From positions 1-64,000 of the forward strand of contig NZ_JAACFU010000012.1 of assembly GCF_029051725.1 (NCBI RefSeq): a DNA stretch of 64,000 nt, given 5' to 3'. Below are positions 42,510-51,595 of this stretch, piece after piece (within the stretch, counting starts at the first letter, position 1; every line of letters begins with the position of its first letter). Under the pieces are notes generated by a model. The model had not been told where the DNA came from, did no database searches, and saw only the letters and a list, made by a program, of their open reading frames with translations. The position numbers and the translations under genes were made by a program. Source of the stretch: Bradyrhizobium sp. CSS354 (lineage in GTDB: Bacteria > Pseudomonadota > Alphaproteobacteria > Rhizobiales > Xanthobacteraceae).

Positions 42510-44151
42510 AAACGCGCTCCTTGAAGGGTTCGACGCCGAGGCGCTTTACGGTGTCCATGAACAGCTCTTCGGGCCGCTCGCGCAGCGCCAGATAAGCTTC
42601 CACGATATCCTCGACGACATCGGCGACTTCGTCGAACTTGACGCCGGGGCCGATCAAATTGCCGAGCGCGGCACTCTCGTCGGCGCGTCCGCCGATGGTG
42701 ATCTGGTAGACTTCCTCGCCGTTCTTCTCGACGCCGAGAATGCCGATATGGCCGACATGGTGATGGCCGCAGGCGTTGATGCAGCCGGAGATGTTGATGT
42801 GGAGACGGCCGATCAGGTTGGCGAGCTCGTGATTGGCGAAGCGCCGCGTCAATTCCTGCGCGATCGGGATCGAGCGCGCATTGGCCAACGAACAATAGTC
42901 GAGACCCGGGCAGGCGATAATGTCGGTGATCAGATTGACGTTCGGGGTCGCCAGCCCGAGCTTGTCGAGCGCCTTCCACAGCGCCGGCAGGTCGCGCTTG
43001 GCGACATGCGGCAAAGCGAGGTTCTGCTCGTGGCCGACGCGGATCTCGCCAAAGGAATATTTGTCGGCGAGATCGGCGAGCGCGTCCATCTGCTCGGCGG
43101 TGGCGTCACCCGGAGGCGCCCCGATCGGCTTCAGCGAGATCGTGACGATGGAATAGCCCTGGACCTTGTGCGGGGCGACCGAGTTCTTGCGCCATGCCTC
43201 GAAATCGGGATCGGCCGCGGCCTGCCGCAGTTCGTCCGGCATGTGCGGAAGCTTCTCGTAGGCGGGATAGGTGAAGCGCGAACGGATGTCCTCGACAACC
43301 TCGTCATCGATCTGGAGCGAGGAGTTGCGGATCTGCTGCCACTCCTCCTCGACTTCGCGCGAGAACTTCTCGATGCCGAGCTCGTGCACCAGGATCTTGA
43401 TGCGCGCCTTGTAGATGTTGTCGCGGCGGCCGTACTGGTTGTACACCCGCAGGATCGCCTCGATGTAGCTGAGAATGTCGCGGCCATGCACGAAGTGCTT
43501 GATGGTCTTGCCGATGAACGGCGTGCGCCCGAGCCCGCCGCCGACCAGCACCTCGAAGCCGGTCTCGCCCTTCTCGTTCTTGATCAGCTTCAGCCCGATG
43601 TCGTGGATCTTGATCGCGGCGCGGTCGTGGTCCGACGCGGTGATCGCAATCTTGAACTTGCGCGGCAGGAACGAGAATTCCGGATGCAGCGTGGTGTGCT
43701 GGCGGATCAGCTCCGACCAGATGCGGGGATCCTCGATCTCGCCGGGCGCGACGCCGGCCCACTGGTCCGAGGTGACGTTGCGCATGTTGTTGCCGGAGGT
43801 CTGCATCGCATGGATGCCGACCTCGGCGAGATCGGCCAGCGCGTCCGGTAATTCGGCGAGCTTGATCCAGTTGAACTGGATGTTCTGCCGCGTCGTGAAA
43901 TGGCCGTAGCCGCGGTCGTATTTGCGCGCGACGTGGGCGAGCGCCCGCAGCTGGTTCGACGCCAGCGTCCCGTAGGGGATCGCGACGCGGAACATGTAGG
44001 CGTGCAGTTGCAGATAGACGCCGTTCTGCAGCCGCAGGATCTTGAACTCGTCCTCGGTGAGCTCGCCGGAGAGGCGGCGCTTCACCTGGTCGCGGAATTC
44101 CGAGACGCGCTCGTTGACGAGCGTGCGGTCGATTTCATCGTAAGCGTACAT
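42496..44151 (-). CDS. cysI: sulfite reductase hemoprotein (nitrite/sulfite reductase family)
   Basis: A 551-residue siroheme [4Fe-4S] enzyme. Cluster-binding CPGLDYCSLANARS (around residue 417) and NISGCINACGHHHVGHIG (around 455) provide the four Cys, and YDRGYGHFTTRQNIQFNWI belongs to the first ferredoxin-like repeat. It reduces sulfite to sulfide with electrons from ferredoxin or a flavoprotein. No cysJ gene is adjacent, so ferredoxin or NADPH-linked DUF2849/DUF934 partners are possible donors (inference). Located 10 bases after DUF2849. Confidence 0.94.
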   Translation of the reverse strand: MYAYDEIDRTLVNERVSEFRDQVKRRLSGELTEDEFKILRLQNGVYLQLHAYMFRVAIPYGTLASNQLRALAHVARKYDRGYGHFTTRQNIQFNWIKLAELPDALADLAEVGIHAMQTSGNNMRNVTSDQWAGVAPGEIEDPRIWSELIRQHTTLHPEFSFLPRKFKIAITASDHDRAAIKIHDIGLKLIKNEKGETGFEVLVGGGLGRTPFIGKTIKHFVHGRDILSYIEAILRVYNQYGRRDNIYKARIKILVHELGIEKFSREVEEEWQQIRNSSLQIDDEVVEDIRSRFTYPAYEKLPHMPDELRQAAADPDFEAWRKNSVAPHKVQGYSIVTISLKPIGAPPGDATAEQMDALADLADKYSFGEIRVGHEQNLALPHVAKRDLPALWKALDKLGLATPNVNLITDIIACPGLDYCSLANARSIPIAQELTRRFANHELANLIGRLHINISGCINACGHHHVGHIGILGVEKNGEEVYQITIGGRADESAALGNLIGPGVKFDEVADVVEDIVEAYLALRERPEELFMDTVKRLGVEPFKERVYATR

Positions 44152-44161
44152 GAGAGATGCC

Positions 44162-44479
44162 TTAAACCTGGACCGGCTGTCCGATGGTCACGCCGGTGCG
44201 GCGGATCTGTTCGCGCAGATTGCCGGGTTCGACCTTGCCGTCGGCACCGACCTGTACCGGCGCGATATAGGGACCGATCGCGCCGACGTCATCGGCAACG
44301 GACTCCGCAAGCAACGCCTTCGCCTCGTCGGAGTTGCGCACGATGGCAGCTTCCGACAGGTCCGCGGACCAGCTCTTGGCGGCGGTGCGGTAAACCACGA
44401 TGCCGTCCCAAGTGCGGTTGGCGGTCACGACCGAGGGACCGGCGATTTTGATCTTCTTCTGTTCAAGCGGGGAGGTCAT
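44162..44479 (-). CDS. DUF2849 protein of the sulfite reduction operon
   Basis: A 105-residue small protein with the DUF2849 core VVTANRTWDGIVVYRTAAKSW and a conserved ending (REQIRRTGVTIGQPV). It is found between cysG and cysI in alphaproteobacteria; its role is unknown but co-location makes a link to siroheme or sulfite reductase assembly plausible. The ATGA overlap with cysG (44476-44479) couples the two. Confidence 0.9.
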   Translation of the reverse strand: MTSPLEQKKIKIAGPSVVTANRTWDGIVVYRTAAKSWSADLSEAAIVRNSDEAKALLAESVADDVGAIGPYIAPVQVGADGKVEPGNLREQIRRTGVTIGQPVQV

Positions 44480-45900
44480 TCGGCTGCATCCAATAGGTCA
44501 GAGATGATTTGTTTTGGGGTTTGGCGACGATGTGGTCCGGCATGCCGGACCACATCGCCGATGATGAGAATGGCGGGGCCGCCATTTGTCCGTCGCACCA
44601 GTTCGGGCAGGTCGCGCAGCGTGCCAATCGCGCCTTGCGCATCGGGACGCGTGACGCGGGCGAACACGCCGACCGGCGTCTCCGGCGAACGGCCGGCGGC
44701 CAAGAGGCCGGCGCGTACGGCCGGCGCAGCGGTCATGCCCATGTAGACCACGACGGTCATCCTGGCGTCGGTCAGCGTCGACCAGTCCACGACTTCCGCG
44801 TCGCGCGCCTTGTGCGCGGTGAGAAAGGTGATGCGGGTCGCCTCGTGACGGTACGTGAGCGGCACCTCGAAATCGGCGGCGCCGCCGAGGCCTGCAGTGA
44901 TGCCGGGAATGATCGAATAGGCAACGCCGGCGGCACGCAGCGCTTCGACTTCTTCGCCGCCGCGGCCGAACACGAAGGGATCGCCGCCCTTCAGCCGCAC
45001 CACACGCTGGCCGGATTGCGCGGCCTCGATCATGCGCTTGTTGATGGCGTCCTGCCCGATGCCGGGCTTGCCAACGCGGCGGCCGACCGGCACGCGGCTG
45101 GTGTCACGGCGGATGCGGTCGAGAATTTCAGGCGAGACCAGCTCGTCATGGAAGACGATGTCGGCATCCTGGAGCGCGCGCAGCGCCTTGATGGTCAGCA
45201 AATCCGGATCGCCGGGACCGGCGCCGACCAGCGCGACCGAGCCCTCCGGCTTGTCGGCTCGCGCGAACGCGGATGGATCGGAGATCGTTTTCAGCGCCGC
45301 CTCAGCCTCGCCTTTGCGGCCGACCAGAACGGCGGCGCCGATTGGGCCGTCGATGACGCGCTCCCAGAAGCGGCGGCGCAGCGGAAACTCGGCAATACGT
45401 TCGTTGATGGATTTGCGGAAGCCGCCGATGAACTCGGCCAGCTCGCCGATCCGCGCCGGCAGCAGCGCCTCGATCTTTTCGCGCACGCGCCGCGCCACCA
45501 CCGGCGACGTGCCGCCAGTGCCGACGGCGACGACGACATCACCGCGATCGACGATCGCCGGGAAGATAAAGCTCGAATGCTCGAGATCGTCCATGACGTT
45601 GACGGGCAGGCCGAGCGCCTTGGCGCGGACCGACATCGCCACGCCGACATCGCCTGCGCCGGCACAAACGACAGCGATGATTCCCGAGAGATCGGCGGTC
45701 AGCGGATCGGCGGCCGCGATCTCGATACGCGCGGCGTCCTCGGAGCCCAGACCCAGATCCTGATTGCCGTCGATCGCATGCACGCGAATGCGCGCACCGG
45801 CGGCTGCGAGCACGCGCAGCTTGGCGCGCAGAAGCTCACCCGCGCCGATGAGAACCACCGGACCGGCCTTGAGATCGAGGAACACCGGCAAGAACCGCAT
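44476..45900 (-). CDS. cysG: siroheme synthase (precorrin-2 dehydrogenase fused to uroporphyrinogen-III methyltransferase)
   Basis: A 474-residue fusion. The N-terminal half (1-210) is a precorrin-2 dehydrogenase/ferrochelatase (VVLIGAGELLRAKLRVLAAAG, AVGTGGTSPVVARRVREKIE). The C-terminal half is the SAM-dependent methyltransferase (VALVGAGPGDPDLLTIKALRAL, VRLKGGDPFVFGRGGEE, VVYMGMTAAPA). Together they make siroheme for CysI. ATG 45900 was chosen since MRFLPVFLDLKAGPVVLIG is the family start and the longer frame overlaps the promoter region. First gene of the nine-gene minus-strand unit. Confidence 0.94.
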   Translation of the reverse strand: MRFLPVFLDLKAGPVVLIGAGELLRAKLRVLAAAGARIRVHAIDGNQDLGLGSEDAARIEIAAADPLTADLSGIIAVVCAGAGDVGVAMSVRAKALGLPVNVMDDLEHSSFIFPAIVDRGDVVVAVGTGGTSPVVARRVREKIEALLPARIGELAEFIGGFRKSINERIAEFPLRRRFWERVIDGPIGAAVLVGRKGEAEAALKTISDPSAFARADKPEGSVALVGAGPGDPDLLTIKALRALQDADIVFHDELVSPEILDRIRRDTSRVPVGRRVGKPGIGQDAINKRMIEAAQSGQRVVRLKGGDPFVFGRGGEEVEALRAAGVAYSIIPGITAGLGGAADFEVPLTYRHEATRITFLTAHKARDAEVVDWSTLTDARMTVVVYMGMTAAPAVRAGLLAAGRSPETPVGVFARVTRPDAQGAIGTLRDLPELVRRTNGGPAILIIGDVVRHAGPHRRQTPKQIISDLLDAAE

Positions 45901-45927
45901 ACGATACTCGCTCCCCCAGAGCCGGGG

Positions 45928-45955
45928 TTGACTGGAATTATTTTCTATATATGTG
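45928..45955 (+). promoter_or_regulatory. predicted promoter of cysD-cysNC
   Basis: TTGACT (45928-45933) and TATGTG (45950-45955) 16 bases apart predict transcription from about 45962, 80 bases before cysD. Its transcript would run through the inverted repeat at 45971-45997. Confidence 0.5.
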
Positions 45956-45970
45956 TCGTTTCGAGCGCGC

Positions 45971-45997
45971 CAAGAGAAAATTTTTTCTTCTCTCTTG
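45971..45997. promoter_or_regulatory. candidate shared operator between the divergent cys units
   Basis: CAAGAGA and TCTCTTG are perfect 7-base inverted arms around a 13-base AT-rich centre. The site lies between the two predicted start points, inside both leaders. A LysR-type (CysB/Cbl-like) or other dimeric regulator could bind here; this is inference from symmetry and position. Confidence 0.5.
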
Positions 45998-46004
45998 CAT
46001 CGCA

Positions 46005-46032
46005 ACTATAGAATTTTCGCCTTCAAACGCAA
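46005..46032 (-). promoter_or_regulatory. predicted promoter of the cysG-cysA unit
   Basis: On the minus strand TTGCGT (46027-46032) and TATAGT (46005-46010) are 16 bases apart, predicting a start near 45998. This start lies to the right of the opposing cysD start (about 45962), so the two transcripts would overlap by roughly 37 bases at their 5' ends. Confidence 0.55.
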
Positions 46033-46042
46033 AGTGGCAGAG

Positions 46043-46939
46043 ATGCATCTTCTCAAGGACAATTCCACTGCTGTCGGCTTGGGCAGCCCGGCCGCCGCCG
46101 AGCGCGCGCGCACGCAAGAATTTTCTGCTGACCTTGCCCCGAGCATGGACCATCTCGACCAGCTCGAGGCCCAGAGCATCTATATCTTCCGCGAAGCCTT
46201 TGGCCGCCTCAAGAAGATCGCCCTGCTGTGGTCGCTCGGCAAGGACTCCAACGTCATGATCTGGCTGGCGCGCAAGGCCTTCTTCGGCCGCCTGCCGTTC
46301 CCGGCCCTCCATGTCGACACCGGCAAGAAGTTTCCGGAAATGTATCGCTTCCGCGATCACTACGGCAAGGAATGGGATCTCGATCTGCGTGTCGAGCCTT
46401 GCCCGCCGATTGATGCCGTCGACCCAACGCTGCCGCCCGCCGCACGTTCCGCCGCGCGCAAGACCGAGGGCCTCAAGATGGCGCTCGCCAAATACGGTTT
46501 CGACGGCCTGATTGCCGGGATCCGCCGCGACGAGGAGGCGACGCGTGCCAAGGAGCGCGTGTTCTCGCCACGCGGCTTGGAGGGCAATTGGGACGTGCGC
46601 GACCAGCCGCCGGAGTTCTGGGATCATTTCAATGCGTCGCCGCCGCAGGGCGCGCATCTGCGCATCCATCCGATCCTGCATTGGACCGAGTCCGATATCT
46701 GGGCCTACACCAAGCGCGAGAACATCCCGATCATCCCGCTGTATCTGTCGCAAAACGGCAAGCGCTATCGCTCGCTGGGTGATCAGGACATCACCAATCC
46801 GGTCGCCTCAAACGCGTCGACTATCGACGAGATCCTGATCGAACTCGAGCAGACCAAGGTGCCGGAACGGTCCGGCCGTGCGCTCGACCACGAGACCGAG
46901 GACGCTTTCGAGCGCCTGCGCGTCGCCGGCTATCTCTGA
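46043..46939 (+). CDS. cysD: sulfate adenylyltransferase small subunit
   Basis: A 298-residue ATP sulfurylase subunit from ATG 46043. LLWSLGKDSNVMIWLARKAF is the PP-loop region (SxGKDS) and VDTGKKFPEMYRFRD, GIRRDEEATRAKER and VFSPRG are family motifs. With CysN it makes APS from ATP and sulfate. The upstream frame start at 45953 lies within the promoter, so it is not used. Followed 19 bases later by cysNC. Confidence 0.94.
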   Translation: MHLLKDNSTAVGLGSPAAAERARTQEFSADLAPSMDHLDQLEAQSIYIFREAFGRLKKIALLWSLGKDSNVMIWLARKAFFGRLPFPALHVDTGKKFPEMYRFRDHYGKEWDLDLRVEPCPPIDAVDPTLPPAARSAARKTEGLKMALAKYGFDGLIAGIRRDEEATRAKERVFSPRGLEGNWDVRDQPPEFWDHFNASPPQGAHLRIHPILHWTESDIWAYTKRENIPIIPLYLSQNGKRYRSLGDQDITNPVASNASTIDEILIELEQTKVPERSGRALDHETEDAFERLRVAGYL

Positions 46940-46958
46940 TCAAGGACGCGAGCGTCGT

Positions 46959-48875
46959 ATGAATATGATCGTCACCCCCGCATCGCCCGCCACTCCGAAC
47001 GGCACCACCCGTCCGCAGGTCCGCATCGTCATCGTCGGCCATGTCGACCACGGCAAGTCGACCTTGGTCGGCCGCCTGCTGCACGAGACCGGCAGCCTGC
47101 CCGACGGCAAGCTCGACATGCTCAAGGCCGTCAGCGCGCGGCGCGGCATGCCGTTCGAATGGTCGTTCCTGCTCGACGCGCTGCAGACCGAGCGCGACCA
47201 GGGCATCACCATCGACACCACGCAGATCCGCTTCCGCACCAATTCGCGCGACATCGTGCTGATCGACGCGCCCGGCCACGCTGAGTTCCTGCGCAACATG
47301 ATCACCGGCGCCTCGCAGGCCGACGGCGCGGTGCTGATCATCGACGCGCTCGAAGGCGTGCGTGACCAGACAAGGCGGCACGGCTATCTCCTGCATCTGC
47401 TCGGCGTGAAGCAGGTCGCGGTCGTCGTCAACAAGATGGACCGCGTCGACTTCGCCGCCGAGCGCTTCAAAGAGATAAGCGACGAGATCTCGGCACATCT
47501 GCAAGGCCTCGGTGTGAAGCCCACGGCCGTGATCCCGATTTCCGCCCGAGACGGCGACGGCGTCGCCGAGCGCACCGATCGGATCGGCTGGTACAAGGGC
47601 CCCACCGTAGTCGAAGCGCTTGACAGGCTCGAGCCGGCACGGCCGCTGGAAGCGCTGGCGCTGCGGCTGCCGGTACAGGCGATCTACAAATTCGACGATC
47701 GCCGCATCGTTGCGGGTCGGATTGAATCCGGCAGCCTCATCGCCGGCGACGAAATCGTGATCATGCCGGCCGGCAAGATCGCCAGGATCAAGACGGTCGA
47801 GAGCTGGCCGGTGACGCCGGTCGCGGGCCGACAGGGTGCGGGCCGCTCGGTCGGCATCACGCTCGACCGCGAGCTGTTCCTCGAACGCGGCGATATCATC
47901 GCGCATACCAACAGCGCGCCGCGCGAAACGCGGCGGCTGCGCGCGCGGATCTTCTGGCTGCACGACAAGCCGCTGGCCAAGGGCGACCAGCTCCTGGTTC
48001 GCTGCGGGCCGAAGGAAAGCCGTGCCACCGTTGTCGCGATCGAGAAGGCGGTCGATCCCGGCGAGTTGTCGAGCGTCGAGAACAAGGCAATCGGCCGCAA
48101 TCATGTCGGCGAGATCGACATTTCCCTTTCGAATCCGATTGCCACCGACCCCTACACGGAAAACCCGCGCACCGGCCGGCTCGTGATCGAGGTGTCCGGG
48201 CGTATCGCCGGCGGCGGTCTGGTGCTGTCGGTCGATGCCGGTCAGCGTGCCCTGCCCGTCGACATCGTGCCGGTGGAATCCGCCCTGCGGCTGGATGAGC
48301 GCTCCGCACGCTATCGCCACAACGGCGCCGTGGTCTGGCTCACCGGCCTGCCCGCCTCCGGCAAGTCGACTCTCGCAAAAGCGCTGGAGCGGCGGCTGTT
48401 CAGCAATGGCGGCTCGCCGATCCTACTCGACGGCGATACGCTGCGCGCCGGCCTCAACAGCGACCTCGGCTTCTCCGCCGCCGATCGCAGCGAGAACATC
48501 CGCCGTCTCGCCGAAGTCGCGACACATCTCGCCCGCAACGGCCACATCGCCATCGTCGCGGCGGTCTCGCCCGCCCGCGAGGATCGCGCCACCGCGCGCC
48601 GCATCGCTGACACTTCGTTCCGCGAGATTCACGTCGCGACGCCGGCCGGGATCTGCGAGGAGCGAGACCCCAAGGGCCACTACAAGAAGGCCCGCGCCGG
48701 CGCGCTCGCGTCGTTCACCGGTATCGGCAATGACTACGAGCGGCCTGAGGCCGCCGAACTCGTGATCGACACTTCGACGCGGACGGTGGCCGAAGCGGCG
48801 GACGAGATCGAACAAATGCTCAAGACGACCGGCGTGCTGTTCGACGAAGTCGTGGACCTCGCCGCGAATATTTGA
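46959..48875 (+). CDS. cysNC: bifunctional sulfate adenylyltransferase large subunit / APS kinase
   Basis: A 638-residue fusion from ATG 46959. The GTPase half has GHVDHGKSTLVGRLLHE, the DAPGHAEF switch and NKMDRVD, and reads GTP hydrolysis into APS formation with CysD. The C-terminal APS kinase (about 445-635) has its own P-loop GLPASGKSTLAKAL, then DGDTLRAGLNSDLGFS and YKKARAGALASFTGI. It makes PAPS. The same fusion is known as NodQ in rhizobia. Because CysH here is an APS reductase, PAPS is probably for sulfotransferases. Confidence 0.94.
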   Translation: MNMIVTPASPATPNGTTRPQVRIVIVGHVDHGKSTLVGRLLHETGSLPDGKLDMLKAVSARRGMPFEWSFLLDALQTERDQGITIDTTQIRFRTNSRDIVLIDAPGHAEFLRNMITGASQADGAVLIIDALEGVRDQTRRHGYLLHLLGVKQVAVVVNKMDRVDFAAERFKEISDEISAHLQGLGVKPTAVIPISARDGDGVAERTDRIGWYKGPTVVEALDRLEPARPLEALALRLPVQAIYKFDDRRIVAGRIESGSLIAGDEIVIMPAGKIARIKTVESWPVTPVAGRQGAGRSVGITLDRELFLERGDIIAHTNSAPRETRRLRARIFWLHDKPLAKGDQLLVRCGPKESRATVVAIEKAVDPGELSSVENKAIGRNHVGEIDISLSNPIATDPYTENPRTGRLVIEVSGRIAGGGLVLSVDAGQRALPVDIVPVESALRLDERSARYRHNGAVVWLTGLPASGKSTLAKALERRLFSNGGSPILLDGDTLRAGLNSDLGFSAADRSENIRRLAEVATHLARNGHIAIVAAVSPAREDRATARRIADTSFREIHVATPAGICEERDPKGHYKKARAGALASFTGIGNDYERPEAAELVIDTSTRTVAEAADEIEQMLKTTGVLFDEVVDLAANI

Positions 48876-48895
48876 AGCCGGGCTGCTGCCCCGCT

Positions 48896-48998
48896 GTCGT
48901 CGCCCGGCTTGACCGGGCGACGACAGTATTCCACCGACAGCAGTGATTCAGCCGAGAGGCCGCGGCGTACTGGATTCCCGGCCTTCGCGGGGAACGCC
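48896..48998. repeat. family A palindromic element
   Basis: GTCGTCGCCCGGCTTGACCGG...CAGTATTCC and GTACTGGATTCCCGGCC...GAACGCC; a degenerate member with a partly lost right arm. It is the main content of the 293-base gap between cysNC and glcB; the remainder, 49020-49168, has short GC-rich hairpins but no clear promoter. Confidence 0.7.
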
Positions 48999-49168
48999 AC
49001 CGTGCGTGCGCCCCCACCTCGCCTTGACATTTTGACAACTTTTGGGGGCCTTCTCACGGCCCCGATTTTGGGGCTAATAAGACCCCGAAAGCCGCTCCTT
49101 GGAGCGCATTTTGCTGCTGTCGGGTCAAAAGCAGCCAAAAACAGCCATTTCCAACAAGAAAGCCCATC

Positions 49169-51334
49169 ATGAAACGCGTCGACGCCCACGGATTGAAGAT
49201 CGCTCCCGTCCTGTTCGATTTCATCGCCAAGGAAGCGGCCCCGAAGACGGGAATCGCGCCGGATGCGTTCTGGGCCGGGCTTGCCGCCATCATCAAGGAG
49301 CTGGGGCCGAAGAACCGCGCGCTGCTGGCGGAGCGCGACACGCTGCAGGCCAAGATCGACGACTGGCACCGCGCCAACAAGGGCAAGGCGTTCGACCTCA
49401 ACGCCTATACCGCGTTCCTGAAGGAGATCGGCTACCTCGTCCCGGAGCCGGCGACGCAGAAGGTCGAGACCGCCAATGTGGACGAGGAGATCGGCAAGAT
49501 CTGCGGCCCGCAGCTGGTCGTGCCCCTGACCAACGCACGCTACGCGCTGAACGCGGCGAATGCGCGCTGGGGCTCGCTCTATGACGCCTTCTACGGCACC
49601 GACGCGATCCCGCACGATCCATCCGAGAGCGGCAAGGGCTACAACAAGGCGCGCGGCGACAAGGTGATCGCAAAAGCGAAAGCGTTCCTCGATGCAGCCG
49701 TGCCGCTGGCGACCGGCAGTCACACCGACGTCACCGCCTACAGCGTGGTCGCGGGCCAGCTCGCGGTGAAGCTGAAGAGCGGCAACGCCACCGCGCTGAA
49801 GAACGCCGCGCAATTCGCGGGCTTCCAGGGCGACGCAGCCGCACCGAGCGCGGTGCTGCTCGCCAACAACGGCCTGCATGTCGAGGTGAAGATCGACCGC
49901 AGCAGCGCGATCGGCAAGGACGATCCGGCCGGCGTCGCGGACATGGTCATGGAGTCCGCGGTCTCCACGATTCTCGACATGGAAGACTCGGTCGCTGCGG
50001 TCGATGCCGAGGACAAGGTGCTGGTCTATCGCAACACGCTCGGCCTGATGAACGGCACGCTGTCGGCCGATTTCGAGAAGGGTGGCAAGACGCTGACGCG
50101 CTCGCTCAATGCCGACCGCAGCTACAAGACGCCTGACGGCAAGGGCGAGGTCAAGCTGCACGGCCGCAGCCTGCTCCTGATGCGCAATTGCGGTCACCAC
50201 ATGTTCACCGACGCGGTGCTGGACGACAAGGGCGAGGAGATTCCGGAAGGCTTGCTCGACGCCGCCGTCTCCGGGCTTCTCGCCGTCCATGACTTGAAGG
50301 GCAACTCCAGGGTCAAGAACAGCCGCACCGGCTCGGCCTATATCGTCAAGCCGAAGATGCACGGCCCCGACGAGGTGTCGCTGACCTGCGAGATCTTCGA
50401 TCGCGTCGAGAAGATGCTGTCGCTGCCCGAGAACACGCTCAAGGTTGGCATCATGGATGAGGAGCGGCGCACCACCGTCAACCTCAAGGCCTGCATCCAG
50501 CGCGCCTCCAAGCGCATCATGTTCATCAACACCGGCTTCCTCGACCGCACCGGCGACGAGATCCACACCTCGATGGAGGCGGGGCCGATGATCCGCAAGA
50601 ACGAGATGAAGGCGCAGGCCTGGATCAAGTCCTATGAGGACTGGAACGTCGATATGGGCCTGATCTGTGGCCTGCCCGGCCATGCCCAGATCGGCAAGGG
50701 CATGTGGGCGGCTCCCGACAAGATGGCGGACATGCTTACGCAGAAGCTCGCCCATCCGCAGGCCGGTGCCACCACCGCCTGGGTGCCCTCGCCGACAGCC
50801 GCGACGCTGCACGCGCTGCACTACCACCAGGTCAACGTCACCTCGCGCCAGCAGGAGCTCACCAAGGGCGGCCCGCGGGCAAAGCTCGAGGACATCCTCA
50901 CCATCCCGGTGTCGAAGTCGAACTGGGCGCCCGATGACGTCAAGCAGGAGATCGACAACAACTGCCAGGGCATCCTGGGCTATGTCGTGCGCTGGATCGA
51001 CCAGGGCGTCGGCTGCTCCAAGGTGCCTGACATTCACGACGTCGGCCTGATGGAAGACCGTGCCACCCTGCGCATTTCCAGCCAGCACCTCGCCAACTGG
51101 CTGCACCAGGGCGTCATCACCGAAGCCCAGGTGATGGAATCGCTCAAGCGCATGGCGGTCGTCGTCGACAAGCAGAATGCGGGCGATCCCATCTACAAGC
51201 CGATCGCGCCCGCCTTCGACGGCACAGCCTTCAAGGCGGCCAGCGACCTCATCTTTAAAGGACGCGAGCAGCCCAACGGCTACACCGAATACATCCTCAC
51301 CGCTCGCCGCCGCGAGGCTAAGGCGGCGGGGTAG
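49169..51334 (+). CDS. glcB: malate synthase G
   Basis: A 721-residue protein, the usual length of isoform G. Diagnostic segments are VDAHGLKIAPVLFDFI at the start, STILDMEDSVAAVDAEDK, LLMRNCGHHMFTDAV, VGIMDEERRTTVNLKACI (catalytic and glyoxylate-binding region) and GLPGHAQIGKGMW. It condenses glyoxylate with acetyl-CoA to malate in the glyoxylate/glycolate pathway. No isocitrate lyase or glc operon is adjacent. Followed by a strong terminator. Confidence 0.97.
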   Translation: MKRVDAHGLKIAPVLFDFIAKEAAPKTGIAPDAFWAGLAAIIKELGPKNRALLAERDTLQAKIDDWHRANKGKAFDLNAYTAFLKEIGYLVPEPATQKVETANVDEEIGKICGPQLVVPLTNARYALNAANARWGSLYDAFYGTDAIPHDPSESGKGYNKARGDKVIAKAKAFLDAAVPLATGSHTDVTAYSVVAGQLAVKLKSGNATALKNAAQFAGFQGDAAAPSAVLLANNGLHVEVKIDRSSAIGKDDPAGVADMVMESAVSTILDMEDSVAAVDAEDKVLVYRNTLGLMNGTLSADFEKGGKTLTRSLNADRSYKTPDGKGEVKLHGRSLLLMRNCGHHMFTDAVLDDKGEEIPEGLLDAAVSGLLAVHDLKGNSRVKNSRTGSAYIVKPKMHGPDEVSLTCEIFDRVEKMLSLPENTLKVGIMDEERRTTVNLKACIQRASKRIMFINTGFLDRTGDEIHTSMEAGPMIRKNEMKAQAWIKSYEDWNVDMGLICGLPGHAQIGKGMWAAPDKMADMLTQKLAHPQAGATTAWVPSPTAATLHALHYHQVNVTSRQQELTKGGPRAKLEDILTIPVSKSNWAPDDVKQEIDNNCQGILGYVVRWIDQGVGCSKVPDIHDVGLMEDRATLRISSQHLANWLHQGVITEAQVMESLKRMAVVVDKQNAGDPIYKPIAPAFDGTAFKAASDLIFKGREQPNGYTEYILTARRREAKAAG

Positions 51335-51355
51335 GCCCTAATAAGCGAGCACCAG

Positions 51356-51386
51356 AAGCCCCGGCTCGCGCCGGGGCTTTTTTTTT
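51356..51386 (+). terminator. rho-independent terminator of glcB
   Basis: AAGCCCCGG and CCGGGGCTT pair around a 6-base loop and are followed by a run of T. Confidence 0.9.
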
Positions 51387-51401
51387 GGAGCAGTAGCGCG
51401 G

Positions 51402-51557
51402 CTAGAACACTGCCAGATATTTCAGCAGCGAGACGATGCCGATGATGATGACGACAACGCGCGCGATCTGCTTGGCGCGGCCGTCCATCGGCAGCATGTT
51501 GATGAGGTAAAGTACGAGAATGACGACGAGAAAGGTGACGAGGACGCCGACCAACAT
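51402..51557 (-). CDS. 51-residue membrane protein, Thivi_2564 family
   Basis: A short gene read directly from the sequence: ATG 51557 (MLVGVLVTFLVVILVLYLIN) to a TAG at 51402. It has two hydrophobic helices (about 1-22 and 33-48) joined by the conserved cytoplasmic-type loop NMLPMDGRAKQIARVV, which is the hallmark of the Thivi_2564 small membrane proteins. GGGGG lies 9 bases before ATG. An EcfG promoter 39-63 bases upstream suggests general-stress induction. Function unknown. Confidence 0.8.
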   Translation of the reverse strand: MLVGVLVTFLVVILVLYLINMLPMDGRAKQIARVVVIIIGIVSLLKYLAVF

Positions 51558-51595
51558 TGCTAGGACCCCCATTAGGCCAGTTGCTGACGCTTCTT

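Noticed and set aside
49020..49060. Two TTGACA-like boxes before glcB as a promoter
   Set aside because: No acceptable -10 box lies 16-18 bases downstream of either.
48734..51106. 790-residue minus-strand frame
   Set aside because: Antisense to malate synthase G and the end of cysNC, both unmistakable; no recognisable domain.
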